From CAKSQF01 sp964568425 (GTDB taxonomy: Bacteria > Bacillota > Clostridia > Oscillospirales > CAG-272), in the NCBI GenBank assembly GCA_964568425.1, contig CAZMPO010000009.1, positions 4,308-68,307 on the forward strand: a DNA stretch of 64,000 bases. Direction: 5' to 3'. Below are positions 8,406-15,955 of this stretch, piece after piece. The number at the start of each line of letters is the position of its first letter. Positions within the stretch are counted from its first letter, which is position 1. The translations under genes were made by a program, and so were the position numbers. The notes beneath the pieces were generated by a model. The model did no database searches, was not told the origin of the DNA, and saw nothing but the letters and a program-made list of their open reading frames with translations.

Positions 8406-8414
8406 GTTTTTAAT

Positions 8415-8945
8415 ATGGATACAATGCAGGCAATAAAATGCAGAAAGTCGGTACGGACCTTTAACGGCGAGCTACCGACCGAAAGCCAGAGACGGCAGAT
8501 CATTGAGGCAGCAAACGCATCTCCCGTCGGACTCGGACGCTACGGCGATATGCACCTGACCGTCGTTACGGACAAGGCGGCACTCGATATGATCAACAGT
8601 GCAGGCACAAAAGTCTTCGGAAGAGAGGGTGACCTTCTTTACGGTGCACCCATGCTTGTGATCGTTTCGACAACAAAAGACGCTCTTGAAAAAATGCCCA
8701 ATGTCGCCTATTCAAATGCGGCAGGGATCGTTCAGAACATGGCTCTTGCCGCAGTAGAGCTCGGCGTCGGTGCATGCCATATTTGGGGAGCGATCGCGGC
8801 ACTTCCGTCCGATAAGGAACTGTGCAGCAGACTTTCGATCCCCGACGGCTTTGTCCCGTGCTGTGCACTCGCTCTCGGACAGAGCGAATATGTCTACACC
8901 GAGCGTGATATCCCGAGCGATCGGATATCGATCAACACCGTATAA
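8415..8945 (+). CDS. Nitroreductase-family FMN oxidoreductase
   Basis: A 176-residue protein of the nitroreductase fold, which uses FMN and NAD(P)H to reduce nitro groups, quinones or related substrates. The N-terminal phosphate-binding CRKSVRTF motif (about residues 8-15) and the later GVGACHIWGA segment (about 122-131) fit the family. The size fits small clostridial members. The start at 8415 follows AAAGGATCGG and the promoter; an upstream in-frame ATG at 8358 lies in the -35 box. It is monocistronic with its own terminator. The striking inverted repeat around its promoter suggests tight control. The substrate is not known. Confidence 0.88.
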   Translation: MDTMQAIKCRKSVRTFNGELPTESQRRQIIEAANASPVGLGRYGDMHLTVVTDKAALDMINSAGTKVFGREGDLLYGAPMLVIVSTTKDALEKMPNVAYSNAAGIVQNMALAAVELGVGACHIWGAIAALPSDKELCSRLSIPDGFVPCCALALGQSEYVYTERDIPSDRISINTV

Positions 8946-8949
8946 TAAC

Positions 8950-8985
8950 AAAAATGCTGTCTCGGAAGATCGAGACAGCATTTTT
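8950..8985. terminator. Bidirectional terminator
   Basis: A 15-bp perfect stem, AAAAATGCTGTCTCG / CGAGACAGCATTTTT, with a 6-nt loop separates the nitroreductase gene from the convergent ABC transporter operon. Confidence 0.9.
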
Positions 8986-8994
8986 GATAAAAAA

Positions 8995-9741
8995 TCAGGT
9001 TGATAAGAATCTCGAAAGAAATTCTTTTGTTTGAATCTCTTTCGGCGACTCGAAAATTTCGGACGGCGTTCCTTCCTCACAGATAACCCCATCTGCCATG
9101 AAAATGACCTTGTCTGAAACATCGCGAGCAAACGCCATTTCGTGGGTCACGACGATCATGGTAAGTCCTTCGAGTGCGAGAGCCTTCATTACCGAGAGCA
9201 CCTCGCCGACCATCTGCGGGTCAAGCGCGCTCGTGGGTTCATCGAAAAGCAGTACCTCCGGATCCATCGCAAGTGCGCGTGCTATGGCAACTCTCTGTTT
9301 TTGTCCTCCCGAGAGCTGTGCGGGGCGGGCGTTGATGAACGGATCCATCCCGACTTTTTTGAGGTAATACATCGCGGTCTCTTCGGCATCATGCTTTTTT
9401 CGCCCAAGTACGGTAGTTTGTCCGACAGTGCAATTTTCAAGCACGGTCATGTTCGCAAAGAGATTAAAGCTCTGAAAAACCATACCGACATTCGTGCGAT
9501 ATCTTGTCAGCGAAAAGTCTTTCGATGTTATATCCTGTCCGTGATAGAGGATCTGCCCGCTTGTCGGTGTCTCAAGCAGATTTATGCATCGAAGCATCGT
9601 GCTTTTGCCCGAGCCTGACGCACCGATCACGCTTACGACCTCGCCTTTGTCGACTGAAAGATTGATATCTCGCAGGACGGAGTGATCACCAAAGCTTTTT
9701 TGAAGGTGAACAAGCTCTAAAACTTTCGTTGACTCGGTCAT
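8995..9741 (-). CDS. Amino-acid ABC transporter ATPase (probable lysine uptake)
   Basis: A 248-residue GlnQ/HisP-type ATP-binding subunit. Walker A is GASGSGKST (about residues 36-44), the signature is LSGGQKQRVAIARAL and Walker B is VLLFDEPTSAL, followed by the switch His in VVTHEM. It is the last gene of a three-gene unit and overlaps the permease gene by 4 bases. The transcript begins with a lysine riboswitch, so lysine is the likely substrate. Confidence 0.95.
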   Translation of the reverse strand: MTESTKVLELVHLQKSFGDHSVLRDINLSVDKGEVVSVIGASGSGKSTMLRCINLLETPTSGQILYHGQDITSKDFSLTRYRTNVGMVFQSFNLFANMTVLENCTVGQTTVLGRKKHDAEETAMYYLKKVGMDPFINARPAQLSGGQKQRVAIARALAMDPEVLLFDEPTSALDPQMVGEVLSVMKALALEGLTMIVVTHEMAFARDVSDKVIFMADGVICEEGTPSEIFESPKEIQTKEFLSRFLST

Positions 9742-10577
9742 TTTGTTCTCCTTTCCTTTCTGGACGCTTTTCCTGCAAACTCGATCTCCTGCATCATTGT
9801 GTCCTTGTCGCGTATGTCATCCTTTGCGAGATGTATCTCCGCGGCAGGATCTGTCTGTGAGCCAAAAATGGTGTAGTTTTTATTGCCGTCAAGCTTTTTC
9901 TCAACATATCTGAGAAGTCTTGTTACGGTAAATGTCAAGATGAAATAAACGACACAGACGATCAGATATGTTTGGAAGGTCTTGAAGCTCTCTCGCTTGA
10001 TGATGCCGGCATAATAGTAAAGCTCGGTTACACCGATAACATTCAAAACCGACGTATCCTTGATGTTTATGACAAATTCGTTGCTCACCGACGGCAGAAT
10101 GTTGCGCATTACCTGCGGAATGATCACGCGAAACATCGTTTGCGTATGCGTCATGCCGATCGACATCGCACCTTCAAACTGTCCCTTGTCGATCGAGATA
10201 ATGCCGCCGCGGACGATCTCTGCCATGTATGCACCCGTGTTGATCGATACGATAAGTATTCCCGACGGTATGAGGGGCAGGGTGCTTCCGCCGCTTGCGA
10301 ATGCGTATCCCCAATAAATGACCATCGCCTGAACCATCATAGGCGTTCCGCGGAAGATCTCGACATATATCGAGACGATCGCGTTTGCGATTTTGTGGAT
10401 AACACGCAGGATCTTGTTTTTAGACAGAGGAGCAGTGCGGAGTATGCCGGTCATAAGTCCGATCAAAAGTCCCGCTACCGTTCCGATAAGTGAAAGCAGT
10501 AATGTCGTGCCGACACCGCCTAAAATAAGCGAGTAGTGCTTTCCGAGTATTTCTGCTACATCCTTGAAAAATTCCAT
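9738..10577 (-). CDS. Amino-acid ABC transporter permease (probable lysine uptake)
   Basis: A 279-residue membrane subunit of the HisM/GlnP type with several transmembrane segments over residues 15-225. The cytoplasmic EAA-like loop that docks the ATPase is recognisable in the stretch GQFEGAMSIGMTHTQTMFRV. A hydrophilic C-terminal tail of about 50 residues (including FGSQTDPAAEIH) is longer than usual. It lies between the permuted binding-protein gene, 10 bases upstream, and the ATPase gene, which it overlaps by 4 bases. Only one permease is encoded, so a homodimer is likely. Confidence 0.93.
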   Translation of the reverse strand: MEFFKDVAEILGKHYSLILGGVGTTLLLSLIGTVAGLLIGLMTGILRTAPLSKNKILRVIHKIANAIVSIYVEIFRGTPMMVQAMVIYWGYAFASGGSTLPLIPSGILIVSINTGAYMAEIVRGGIISIDKGQFEGAMSIGMTHTQTMFRVIIPQVMRNILPSVSNEFVINIKDTSVLNVIGVTELYYYAGIIKRESFKTFQTYLIVCVVYFILTFTVTRLLRYVEKKLDGNKNYTIFGSQTDPAAEIHLAKDDIRDKDTMMQEIEFAGKASRKERRTK

Positions 10578-10587
10578 TTCTTATGCC

Positions 10588-11463
10588 TTATTTCTTGATG
10601 ATAACGACGAGATTTGATTCGTAATATGTGTTCGAGAAGTCGATCTCCTCTTTGCGCTCTGCAGTGGGACTCATTCCCGCAACGATCGTGTCGATGGTTC
10701 CCGACTGCACGGCAGGGATCAGCGATTCCCAGTTTATCGCGTAGATCTCGAGCTTCATACCAAGCTTGTTTGCAACATAGAGTGCGACCTGAACATCGTA
10801 ACCGTTGGCATAGAGACCTTCTTGACCCTCACTTGCGATCGGTACGGCACCAATCGAATCACCCTTGGTGTCCGTCCAGTTGTAGGGGCTGTAAGCACAT
10901 TCCATACCGACCTTGAGTGTGCCGACAGGCTCTGCGGGAGTCTCGCTTTCAAGCACGAATTTTTCGACCTTGCCACCCGTTGAAAGGGTAACGATCTGCT
11001 CCATGAGCGTTTTCTTCTGATCTTCGGTGATCGTTTTGAGAACGGCGTTGACCTTTTCGCAAAGCTCCGAGCCTTTCTTAAAGCCGAATGCTATACCGAC
11101 ATCCGCTGCGGTTGCTGTAAATCCGGTTTTGTTGTTTTCAAAATGCAGATATGTAAGCTCATCGTTTGATCCGCAGACAGACAGAGCAGTCGGCTCTTCG
11201 GCAACATAACCGTCGATAGCACCGCTCTTGAGCGCGATCAGAAGATCGGTGAACTCGGGATAGGTCGATGATTTTACACCCTCTATCTGTGCAAGAGCCT
11301 GCTCGTGGAATGTGCCTGCCTGAGCGGCAATTTTCGCGCCCTTGAGATCGGCGATCGTTTTAGCACTCTTGACATCCGCATCGGTCGACTCTCCGCAAGA
11401 GGCAAGCATTGTGAGCGACAGGAGTGCCGCTGTCATTGTTGAAAGAATTTTTGTGAGTTTCAT
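10588..11463 (-). CDS. Circularly permuted family-3 substrate-binding lipoprotein, lysine-riboswitch controlled
   Basis: A 291-residue lipoprotein: a signal peptide with lipobox L-A-S-C (Cys 23), then an SBP_bac_3 domain in permuted order. Residues about 29-160 are what is normally the C-terminal half (SAKTIADLKGAKIAAQAGT... to NAVLKTITEDQKKTLMEQIV). They are followed by a linker near 161-179. Residues about 180-291 are the normal N-terminal half (TLKVGMECAYSPYNW, NGYDVQVALYVANKLGM, INWESLIPAVQSGTID, GMSPTAERKEEIDFS), and the protein stops at SNLVVIIKK, the usual inter-lobe crossover. All elements of one domain are present once. The start at 11463 has AAAGGA upstream; an earlier in-frame codon at 11529 is inside the terminator of the riboswitch. 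The ligand is probably lysine, from the L-box. The orthodox paralogue at 61615 shows the normal order. Confidence 0.88.
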   Translation of the reverse strand: MKLTKILSTMTAALLSLTMLASCGESTDADVKSAKTIADLKGAKIAAQAGTFHEQALAQIEGVKSSTYPEFTDLLIALKSGAIDGYVAEEPTALSVCGSNDELTYLHFENNKTGFTATAADVGIAFGFKKGSELCEKVNAVLKTITEDQKKTLMEQIVTLSTGGKVEKFVLESETPAEPVGTLKVGMECAYSPYNWTDTKGDSIGAVPIASEGQEGLYANGYDVQVALYVANKLGMKLEIYAINWESLIPAVQSGTIDTIVAGMSPTAERKEEIDFSNTYYESNLVVIIKK

Positions 11464-11489
11464 TTGTTTTTTCCTTTCGGTTTGAAAAA

Positions 11490-11527
11490 TATAAAAATAA
11501 GCCTGCGACCCGAAAGGTATCGCAGGC
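11490..11527 (-). terminator. Intrinsic terminator of the lysine riboswitch expression platform
   Basis: On the minus strand GCCTGCGA pairs with TCGCAGGC, followed by TTATTTTT. It lies between the aptamer and the binding-protein gene, as in L-box leaders that stop transcription when lysine is bound. Confidence 0.85.
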
Positions 11528-11544
11528 ATACAGACAAAAAGTCA

Positions 11545-11730
11545 ATAGCCGTTGATAGTGCTCCACGTAAAACGTGACAGTTTTGTGCCTGTTCGACACA
11601 ACCCCAGCTTGCATTGCGTTGGCAACCGCACTGCCGCTTCGGCGGAACGTCCTTTCGCAAATATCATCTTGCCATAATATCGATATCTGCTACTCATCAT
11701 ATCCGCAACCTCTATCAGGTGCTGCATTCT
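11545..11730 (-). ncRNA. Lysine riboswitch (L-box) aptamer
   Basis: The minus-strand leader carries the conserved L-box core in order: GATAGAGGTTGCGG, GATGAGTAGCAG, GCGAAAGGACG...CGCCGAAGCGGC, GCTGGGGTTGTGT, then CTGTCACG...CGTGGAGCACTATC, which closes the multihelix junction. These match the B. subtilis lysC leader segments that I know (AGAGGTGCG, AAGAGTA, GAAAGG, CGCCGAAGC, CTGTC...GGAGGGCTATC). A terminator follows and then an ABC transporter gene. Lysine should therefore repress this uptake operon by premature termination. Confidence 0.92.
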
Positions 11731-11742
11731 TAATTTTCATAT

Positions 11743-11771
11743 ATTATACAACAAAAACGCACATTTGTCAA
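11743..11771 (-). promoter_or_regulatory. Sigma-A promoter of the lysine transporter operon
   Basis: Minus-strand TTGACA (11771-11766) and TATAAT (11748-11743) with a 17-bp spacer, directly before the L-box. Confidence 0.85.
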
Positions 11772-11889
11772 CAGTTTGTCACCTCTTTTTGCAATTTCGG
11801 CGACTTGCACAACAAAATGGCAAAAACATGCTGATCGTTTGACTAAATGAACTTAAATTGCCGACGGTGAATTTTTTTTCAAAAAGGGC

Positions 11890-11918
11890 TTGACAAATCG
11901 ACTAAAATGTGGTATACT
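11890..11918 (+). promoter_or_regulatory. Sigma-A promoter of tRNA-Lys
   Basis: TTGACA (11890-11895), 17-bp spacer, TATACT (11913-11918), about 30 bases before the mature tRNA. The 120 bases between this and the divergent lysine operon promoter hold no other feature I can name. Confidence 0.8.
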
Positions 11919-11948
11919 TTATGACGCGCGTGAGACGCAATTAGATCT

Positions 11949-12024
11949 GCCCCTGTAGCTCAGTAGGTAGAGCATTTGACTTTTAATCAAAGGGTCTGGA
12001 GTTCGAATCTCCACAGGAGCACCA
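11949..12024 (+). tRNA. tRNA-Lys (anticodon TTT) with encoded CCA
   Basis: A cloverleaf of 76 nt: D-arm GCTC...GAGC, anticodon stem TTTGA/TCAAA with loop CTTTTAA (anticodon TTT), T-arm TGGAG-TTCGAAT-CTCCA and a genomic CCA. The acceptor stem GCCCCTG/CAGGAGC pairs except for a C3-A70 mismatch. It has its own promoter and terminator. Confidence 0.95.
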
Positions 12025-12025
12025 C

Positions 12026-12057
12026 AAAAAAGCACTTCTTCGGAAGTGCTTTTTTTG
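12026..12057 (+). terminator. Terminator of tRNA-Lys
   Basis: AAAAAAGCACTTC / GAAGTGCTTTTTTT hairpin with a TTCG-like loop directly after the CCA end. The A- and T-runs make it usable by the convergent nadK gene as well. Confidence 0.9.
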
Positions 12058-12076
12058 GCAGATAAAGCGTTTGTTA

Positions 12077-12940
12077 TCAGTTTTCCGATCTGTCTTTGAA
12101 CATTTTTTCTCTGAGCGTATCGTAAAAGTCGTATTTTTTGGTTCTGATCAAAGGAAAATCTATGTCGGATATCGAGATATCGACCCTGCATCCCGCCTCA
12201 AGCGGAATGTTGTCCACACCGTCCGCCGAAAATATCGGCATCGTCTCACCGTCGGGCACACTCGGTATGAATGAGAGCCGATCGTCTTTCATTAAAACGA
12301 TCGAACGCGAGAAAATACCGTGCGGACAGATCGGGGTCATGATGATGTTTTGGGCGATCGGGTTAACGAGCGGACCGCCTGCCGAAAAATTGTATGCCGT
12401 TGATCCCGACGGCGTGCATGCGATTATGCCGTCTGCAAGAAAAGTGTCCATGTAAGTGTTGTTTATGTATGTCTTTATCGACAGCATACCGCCGGGGACG
12501 CCTCTGTGTATCGTAAAATCGTTAAAGGCGTAAAAGCTCGCGCACTCGGTGCTGGAATATGTTATTTTTCCGTCGAGAACGGCACGATGTTCGACAAAAA
12601 AATCTCCGTCAAGTATTCTTTCGAGAATATCGTCAAGCTCATATGCACCCGTTTGAGCTAAATATCCGAGCCTTCCGAGGTTGACGCCGAGTATCGGCGT
12701 CCCCGTTCCGGCAAGAGCATGCGCGGCGGAAAGTATCGTTCCGTCGCCTCCGAACACGATCGCAAGGTCGTATGACGTCCCGCGCTCCACCCTTTTGATG
12801 TCGCCGATGTTCAAAACGCGAAGTGCGTCTTCGGGTGCTGATATGTTTATCTTTTTTGAGATAAGGAAGGGAATTACCCCTTTTGCGCTCTCGATCGCCG
12901 CACCCTTGCCCGTGTTCGGCATAATGCAAATGTTTTTCAT
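12077..12940 (-). CDS. nadK: NAD kinase
   Basis: A 287-residue ATP-NAD kinase that makes NADP from NAD. The diagnostic motifs are present: GGDGTIL (about residue 65), LGRLGYLA, FNDFTIHRG in place of the commoner NE motif, and the conserved TPSGSTAYNFSAGGP. The N-terminal half has an alpha/beta fold and the C-terminal half the beta-rich domain typical of the family. The start is an ATG with CGGAGGCGG 3-4 bases away and a promoter (TTGACA 13003-12998, TAAAAT 12980-12975, 17-bp spacer). It is transcribed alone here, converging on tRNA-Lys. Confidence 0.95.
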   Translation of the reverse strand: MKNICIMPNTGKGAAIESAKGVIPFLISKKINISAPEDALRVLNIGDIKRVERGTSYDLAIVFGGDGTILSAAHALAGTGTPILGVNLGRLGYLAQTGAYELDDILERILDGDFFVEHRAVLDGKITYSSTECASFYAFNDFTIHRGVPGGMLSIKTYINNTYMDTFLADGIIACTPSGSTAYNFSAGGPLVNPIAQNIIMTPICPHGIFSRSIVLMKDDRLSFIPSVPDGETMPIFSADGVDNIPLEAGCRVDISISDIDFPLIRTKKYDFYDTLREKMFKDRSEN

Positions 12941-12974
12941 ATCCGCCTCCGATTTTTGTTTGTTTCATTTCTAT

Positions 12975-13003
12975 ATTTTAGTCGTTTTTCTTCGTTTTGT
13001 CAA
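12975..13003 (-). promoter_or_regulatory. Sigma-A promoter of nadK
   Basis: Minus-strand TTGACA and TAAAAT with a 17-bp spacer, 35 bases before the nadK start. Confidence 0.75.
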
Positions 13004-13152
13004 TAGATTTGCAAGCTATATTTGAAAAAACTTTAAAAATTCAATTTTTTCTCGGATGACCGTTATGTCATCCTTCTTTTGGAAATAATGGAAATATCAT
13101 GTGTATCCGATTTTTTTGTCGATCATATTTTGTAAACTTTGAGAAAATTCTC

Positions 13153-13181
13153 TTGACTTTTTGTCAACTTCATAGTATACT
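13153..13181 (+). promoter_or_regulatory. Sigma-A promoter of the secreted C39-like protein gene
   Basis: TTGACT (13153-13158), 17-bp spacer, TATACT (13176-13181). The rest of the roughly 300-base divergent gap from 12941 is AT-rich and holds only this and the nadK promoter. Confidence 0.75.
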
Positions 13182-13240
13182 TATCCTGTTGTTGAACTTG
13201 GCACTAATGCGTAATTTCCCGTGCGGAAGAAAGGTTTGTT

Positions 13241-15862
13241 ATGTCTGTTTTTCAAAAAAGATCGGCAGTGGTCAGATCTGTTTGCACTCTGATGGCACTT
13301 TGCCTTTGCCTTGTGTCCTTGCCTCTTTTTGCTTTTGCCCTCGATGAGGATGTCACCGACTCTGTGCCCGAATATGTTGAATGGAGTCAGTCGGACAGCA
13401 GATGGGGAAATAAAAAGATCTCAAAAAAGACAATGGCAAGCGTCGGATGCCTTGTTACCGCACTTGCGAAATTGATGGTCCATTCGGGACAGCGTGACCC
13501 TGCCATCTTCGATCCGGGCGTCTGCCTTGACGAACTCAAGTCCTGCGGAATTTTCAAAGGCAGTGACGCCATGTATATGGGACTTCTCGATACCGATTAT
13601 TTTCCTACATACGCCCCCGAACTTACGAAGGTCGTAAACTCAGGAAAGTTTTCGAGCGCATGGAGCGAGGACGAGGCAGCAGAGGAAATATCCGAGTTCA
13701 TCGAAAACGGCTACTATGTCATAGTAATGTCCAATACCACTCGTGGCACGACCCATTGGATGTGCGTTGACAATGTCAGAAACGGCAAGCTTTATGTAAT
13801 GGATAATAACGGTATAACCGATCTGTATGCGAGATCCGAGTATAAGGGCGTGTCGCGTTACATGCTCGTCAAATATTCGGGAAACAAAGAATACCCTGCA
13901 TACAGCGGTAGTACAAAGCCATCCGAGCCGTCGGGAGATATGCCCAAACCGGCAGAGGTCTATTCCGCACCGTCCGAGCTTCGTGTTCGCAAAGAACCAA
14001 GCCTTTCGTCCACGATCCTGCGCTATCTTGATCTCGGTGAGCAGATCACGATCGACAAGGTGACGGTTGCCGACGAATACACGTGGGGACATTTAACGAG
14101 CGGCGGTTGGTGCGCGATATCTATATGCACCTATGTCAGCGGTTCGATCTACTTTATCTCGTATGACGTCGGATCGGCGACCTTTGATATCTCATGGCAG
14201 GAAAAACCGTTCGGCGCGAGCACCGCGATAACCGATCTCGTTCCGACGCTTGACGGATATACATTCGTCGGTTGGTCTACCGGCAAAAGTGCCGTCGAGG
14301 CGGAATATTTGCCTGGGGACACTATCACGGTCAGCGGAGATGTTACACTCTATCCTGTATGGAAAAGCGGCAATTCCGAGCCGACACTTACACCTTTGCC
14401 CGAGCGAATCGAGCGTTATGTAACGCCGTCGGGACTTCGCGTCCGCTCGCTTCCGACCATATCATCCGAGAGTGATGTTTTGTCATACAGGTCAACGGGA
14501 GATATCGTTTCGATCGATAAAGTGACCGTGTGCGATAATTACACATGGGGACATCTTACCGATGACAGCGGATGGGTGGCAATATCTCTTTGCTCTTATC
14601 TTGACGGCTCACTCTACTTTGCCTTTTACGAGGGTGGTCTGACACCTCACTTTCAGCAAAATTCTTCTTGCGGCATAACTGTCAGATCTGACATTCCGAA
14701 ACTTGCCGGCAAGAACTTTCTCGGATGGTCTACCGCAGAAAATGGATCGAGCGTTGAATATACGGCGGGCGACAGTATAAAGATCAACTCTGATCTTACA
14801 CTCTATCCCGTCTGGCAGGACGGATGCGAGCATGCCTTTGACGAAGAAAATATCGCACCGTCGGACGATGACTGCGGATATCTTCTCCGCACATGTTCGC
14901 TTTGCGGAAAGATCGAAAAGAACGATCTTGTCGATTCTCTCGGCAAGCTGTCGGTCAAAGACGGCAAGATCATCTATCGGCTCATGCTCGCCAAGACCTC
15001 AGTCTCCGCCGACCTGCTGTCGTCGGTCATCATAAACGGTAAAGCCGTCCCTTCCGAGCTTACAAAGATCGATCTTGCCGAAGATAACGGCGCGACCGAG
15101 ATCGTTGTAACTGTACTCGGAACGGATGTTTCGATCGGCGGCAATATCACCATTTCGTTAACTGTCGGCTCGAGTGAATACACAAAGACGATCGTGTCGG
15201 ACAAGCCGCTCTTTGGTTACGACAGTGCCGGCGTGTCGGCACATAAGGATCTTTGCAATATTGCGCTCACCTCCGATGCTCTGTCAGCCGTCCTGCACCT
15301 CGGTGACACTTTGACGGCGACTGACGAAAACGGCAATAAATACAGCTTCGAGACCCTGCTTGCGTCGGGAAATGAATATGTTCTGTCCTGCCAAAATTTT
15401 GACGGCGGTGATATTCTCTCGTTTGGCGAATGCGGCTTTGCGGTTTTCGCAGATGATGCCGAAGAAAATGTTAAAAAGCTTTCCTGCCCGTCAGATCGGT
15501 ATTTTGTACCTTACTATCAAGTCAGACAGGGCGATGATGATGCCGCAACGAAGGATATGCGTTTTGTCTTTGTCGGAAACTACGAAAAGCTTCGTCAGAT
15601 CGATGCGGCGGATGTCGAAATAACCTTCACCAAAAACAGCACCGTTGTTCGAAAGGTCAGCGGAGTTCTTGGCGGAGAGGGCAGTGACTACAAGCTCTTT
15701 ACTGCGCTTACGGCTGTCGGCGATATATATGTTGCGGATGACGGATATGCTGTTTTTGGTCAGGAGATATTAAATGTTCCGCTCGATGCGTTTGACAGCT
15801 TCACGATTCGCATAACAGACAAACTCACGGGAGCGGTCCTTCTCAGTTGCTCCCTCGGTTAA
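13241..15862 (+). CDS. Secreted C39-like cysteine peptidase with SH3 and InlB-type repeats
   Basis: An 873-residue exported protein. Residues 12-34 form a signal peptide. Residues about 47-215 resemble the peptidase C39-like 2 family: QSDSRWGN, catalytic Cys 70 in VGCLVTALAKL, His 172 in THWMCVDNV and Asp 188 in MDNNGITDLY. Then come two copies of an SH3b domain (RVRKEPSLSSTIL and RVRSLPTISSESD, each ending WGHL...GWxAIS) alternating with two InlB B-like repeats (TFVGWST...TLYPVW and NFLGWST...TLYPVW). A C-terminal region of about 330 residues with Ig-like beta character is unassigned. No sortase motif is seen. The SH3b domains suggest cell-wall binding. The ribosome site is GAAAGG. Peptidase activity is inferred from motif order only. 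Confidence 0.85.
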   Translation: MSVFQKRSAVVRSVCTLMALCLCLVSLPLFAFALDEDVTDSVPEYVEWSQSDSRWGNKKISKKTMASVGCLVTALAKLMVHSGQRDPAIFDPGVCLDELKSCGIFKGSDAMYMGLLDTDYFPTYAPELTKVVNSGKFSSAWSEDEAAEEISEFIENGYYVIVMSNTTRGTTHWMCVDNVRNGKLYVMDNNGITDLYARSEYKGVSRYMLVKYSGNKEYPAYSGSTKPSEPSGDMPKPAEVYSAPSELRVRKEPSLSSTILRYLDLGEQITIDKVTVADEYTWGHLTSGGWCAISICTYVSGSIYFISYDVGSATFDISWQEKPFGASTAITDLVPTLDGYTFVGWSTGKSAVEAEYLPGDTITVSGDVTLYPVWKSGNSEPTLTPLPERIERYVTPSGLRVRSLPTISSESDVLSYRSTGDIVSIDKVTVCDNYTWGHLTDDSGWVAISLCSYLDGSLYFAFYEGGLTPHFQQNSSCGITVRSDIPKLAGKNFLGWSTAENGSSVEYTAGDSIKINSDLTLYPVWQDGCEHAFDEENIAPSDDDCGYLLRTCSLCGKIEKNDLVDSLGKLSVKDGKIIYRLMLAKTSVSADLLSSVIINGKAVPSELTKIDLAEDNGATEIVVTVLGTDVSIGGNITISLTVGSSEYTKTIVSDKPLFGYDSAGVSAHKDLCNIALTSDALSAVLHLGDTLTATDENGNKYSFETLLASGNEYVLSCQNFDGGDILSFGECGFAVFADDAEENVKKLSCPSDRYFVPYYQVRQGDDDAATKDMRFVFVGNYEKLRQIDAADVEITFTKNSTVVRKVSGVLGGEGSDYKLFTALTAVGDIYVADDGYAVFGQEILNVPLDAFDSFTIRITDKLTGAVLLSCSLG

Positions 15863-15869
15863 AAATATT

Positions 15870-15907
15870 CCAAAGCGGCAGGACCTTTGATAGTTTTGCC
15901 GCTTTGG
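15870..15907 (+). terminator. Hairpin after the secreted C39-like gene
   Basis: CCAAAGCGGCA (15870-15880) and TGCCGCTTTGG (15897-15907) form an 11-bp perfect stem. No clear T-run follows, so termination strength is uncertain. Confidence 0.55.
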
Positions 15908-15955
15908 AGCATGTTTGCTGTTTTCAAAAAAACATAAGAAAAGGTCAGATCTTTT

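Noticed and set aside
10588..11463. Reading the binding protein as two truncated tandem domains
   Set aside because: Each half occurs once and together they cover one whole domain, so permutation is the simpler description, although a tandem intermediate may explain its origin.
11360..11727. Several short minus-strand frames ahead of the permuted binding protein
   Set aside because: They lie in the lysine riboswitch and its terminator.
11530..11730. A T-box leader next to tRNA-Lys
   Set aside because: There is no T-box sequence or specifier loop; the blocks match the lysine riboswitch instead.
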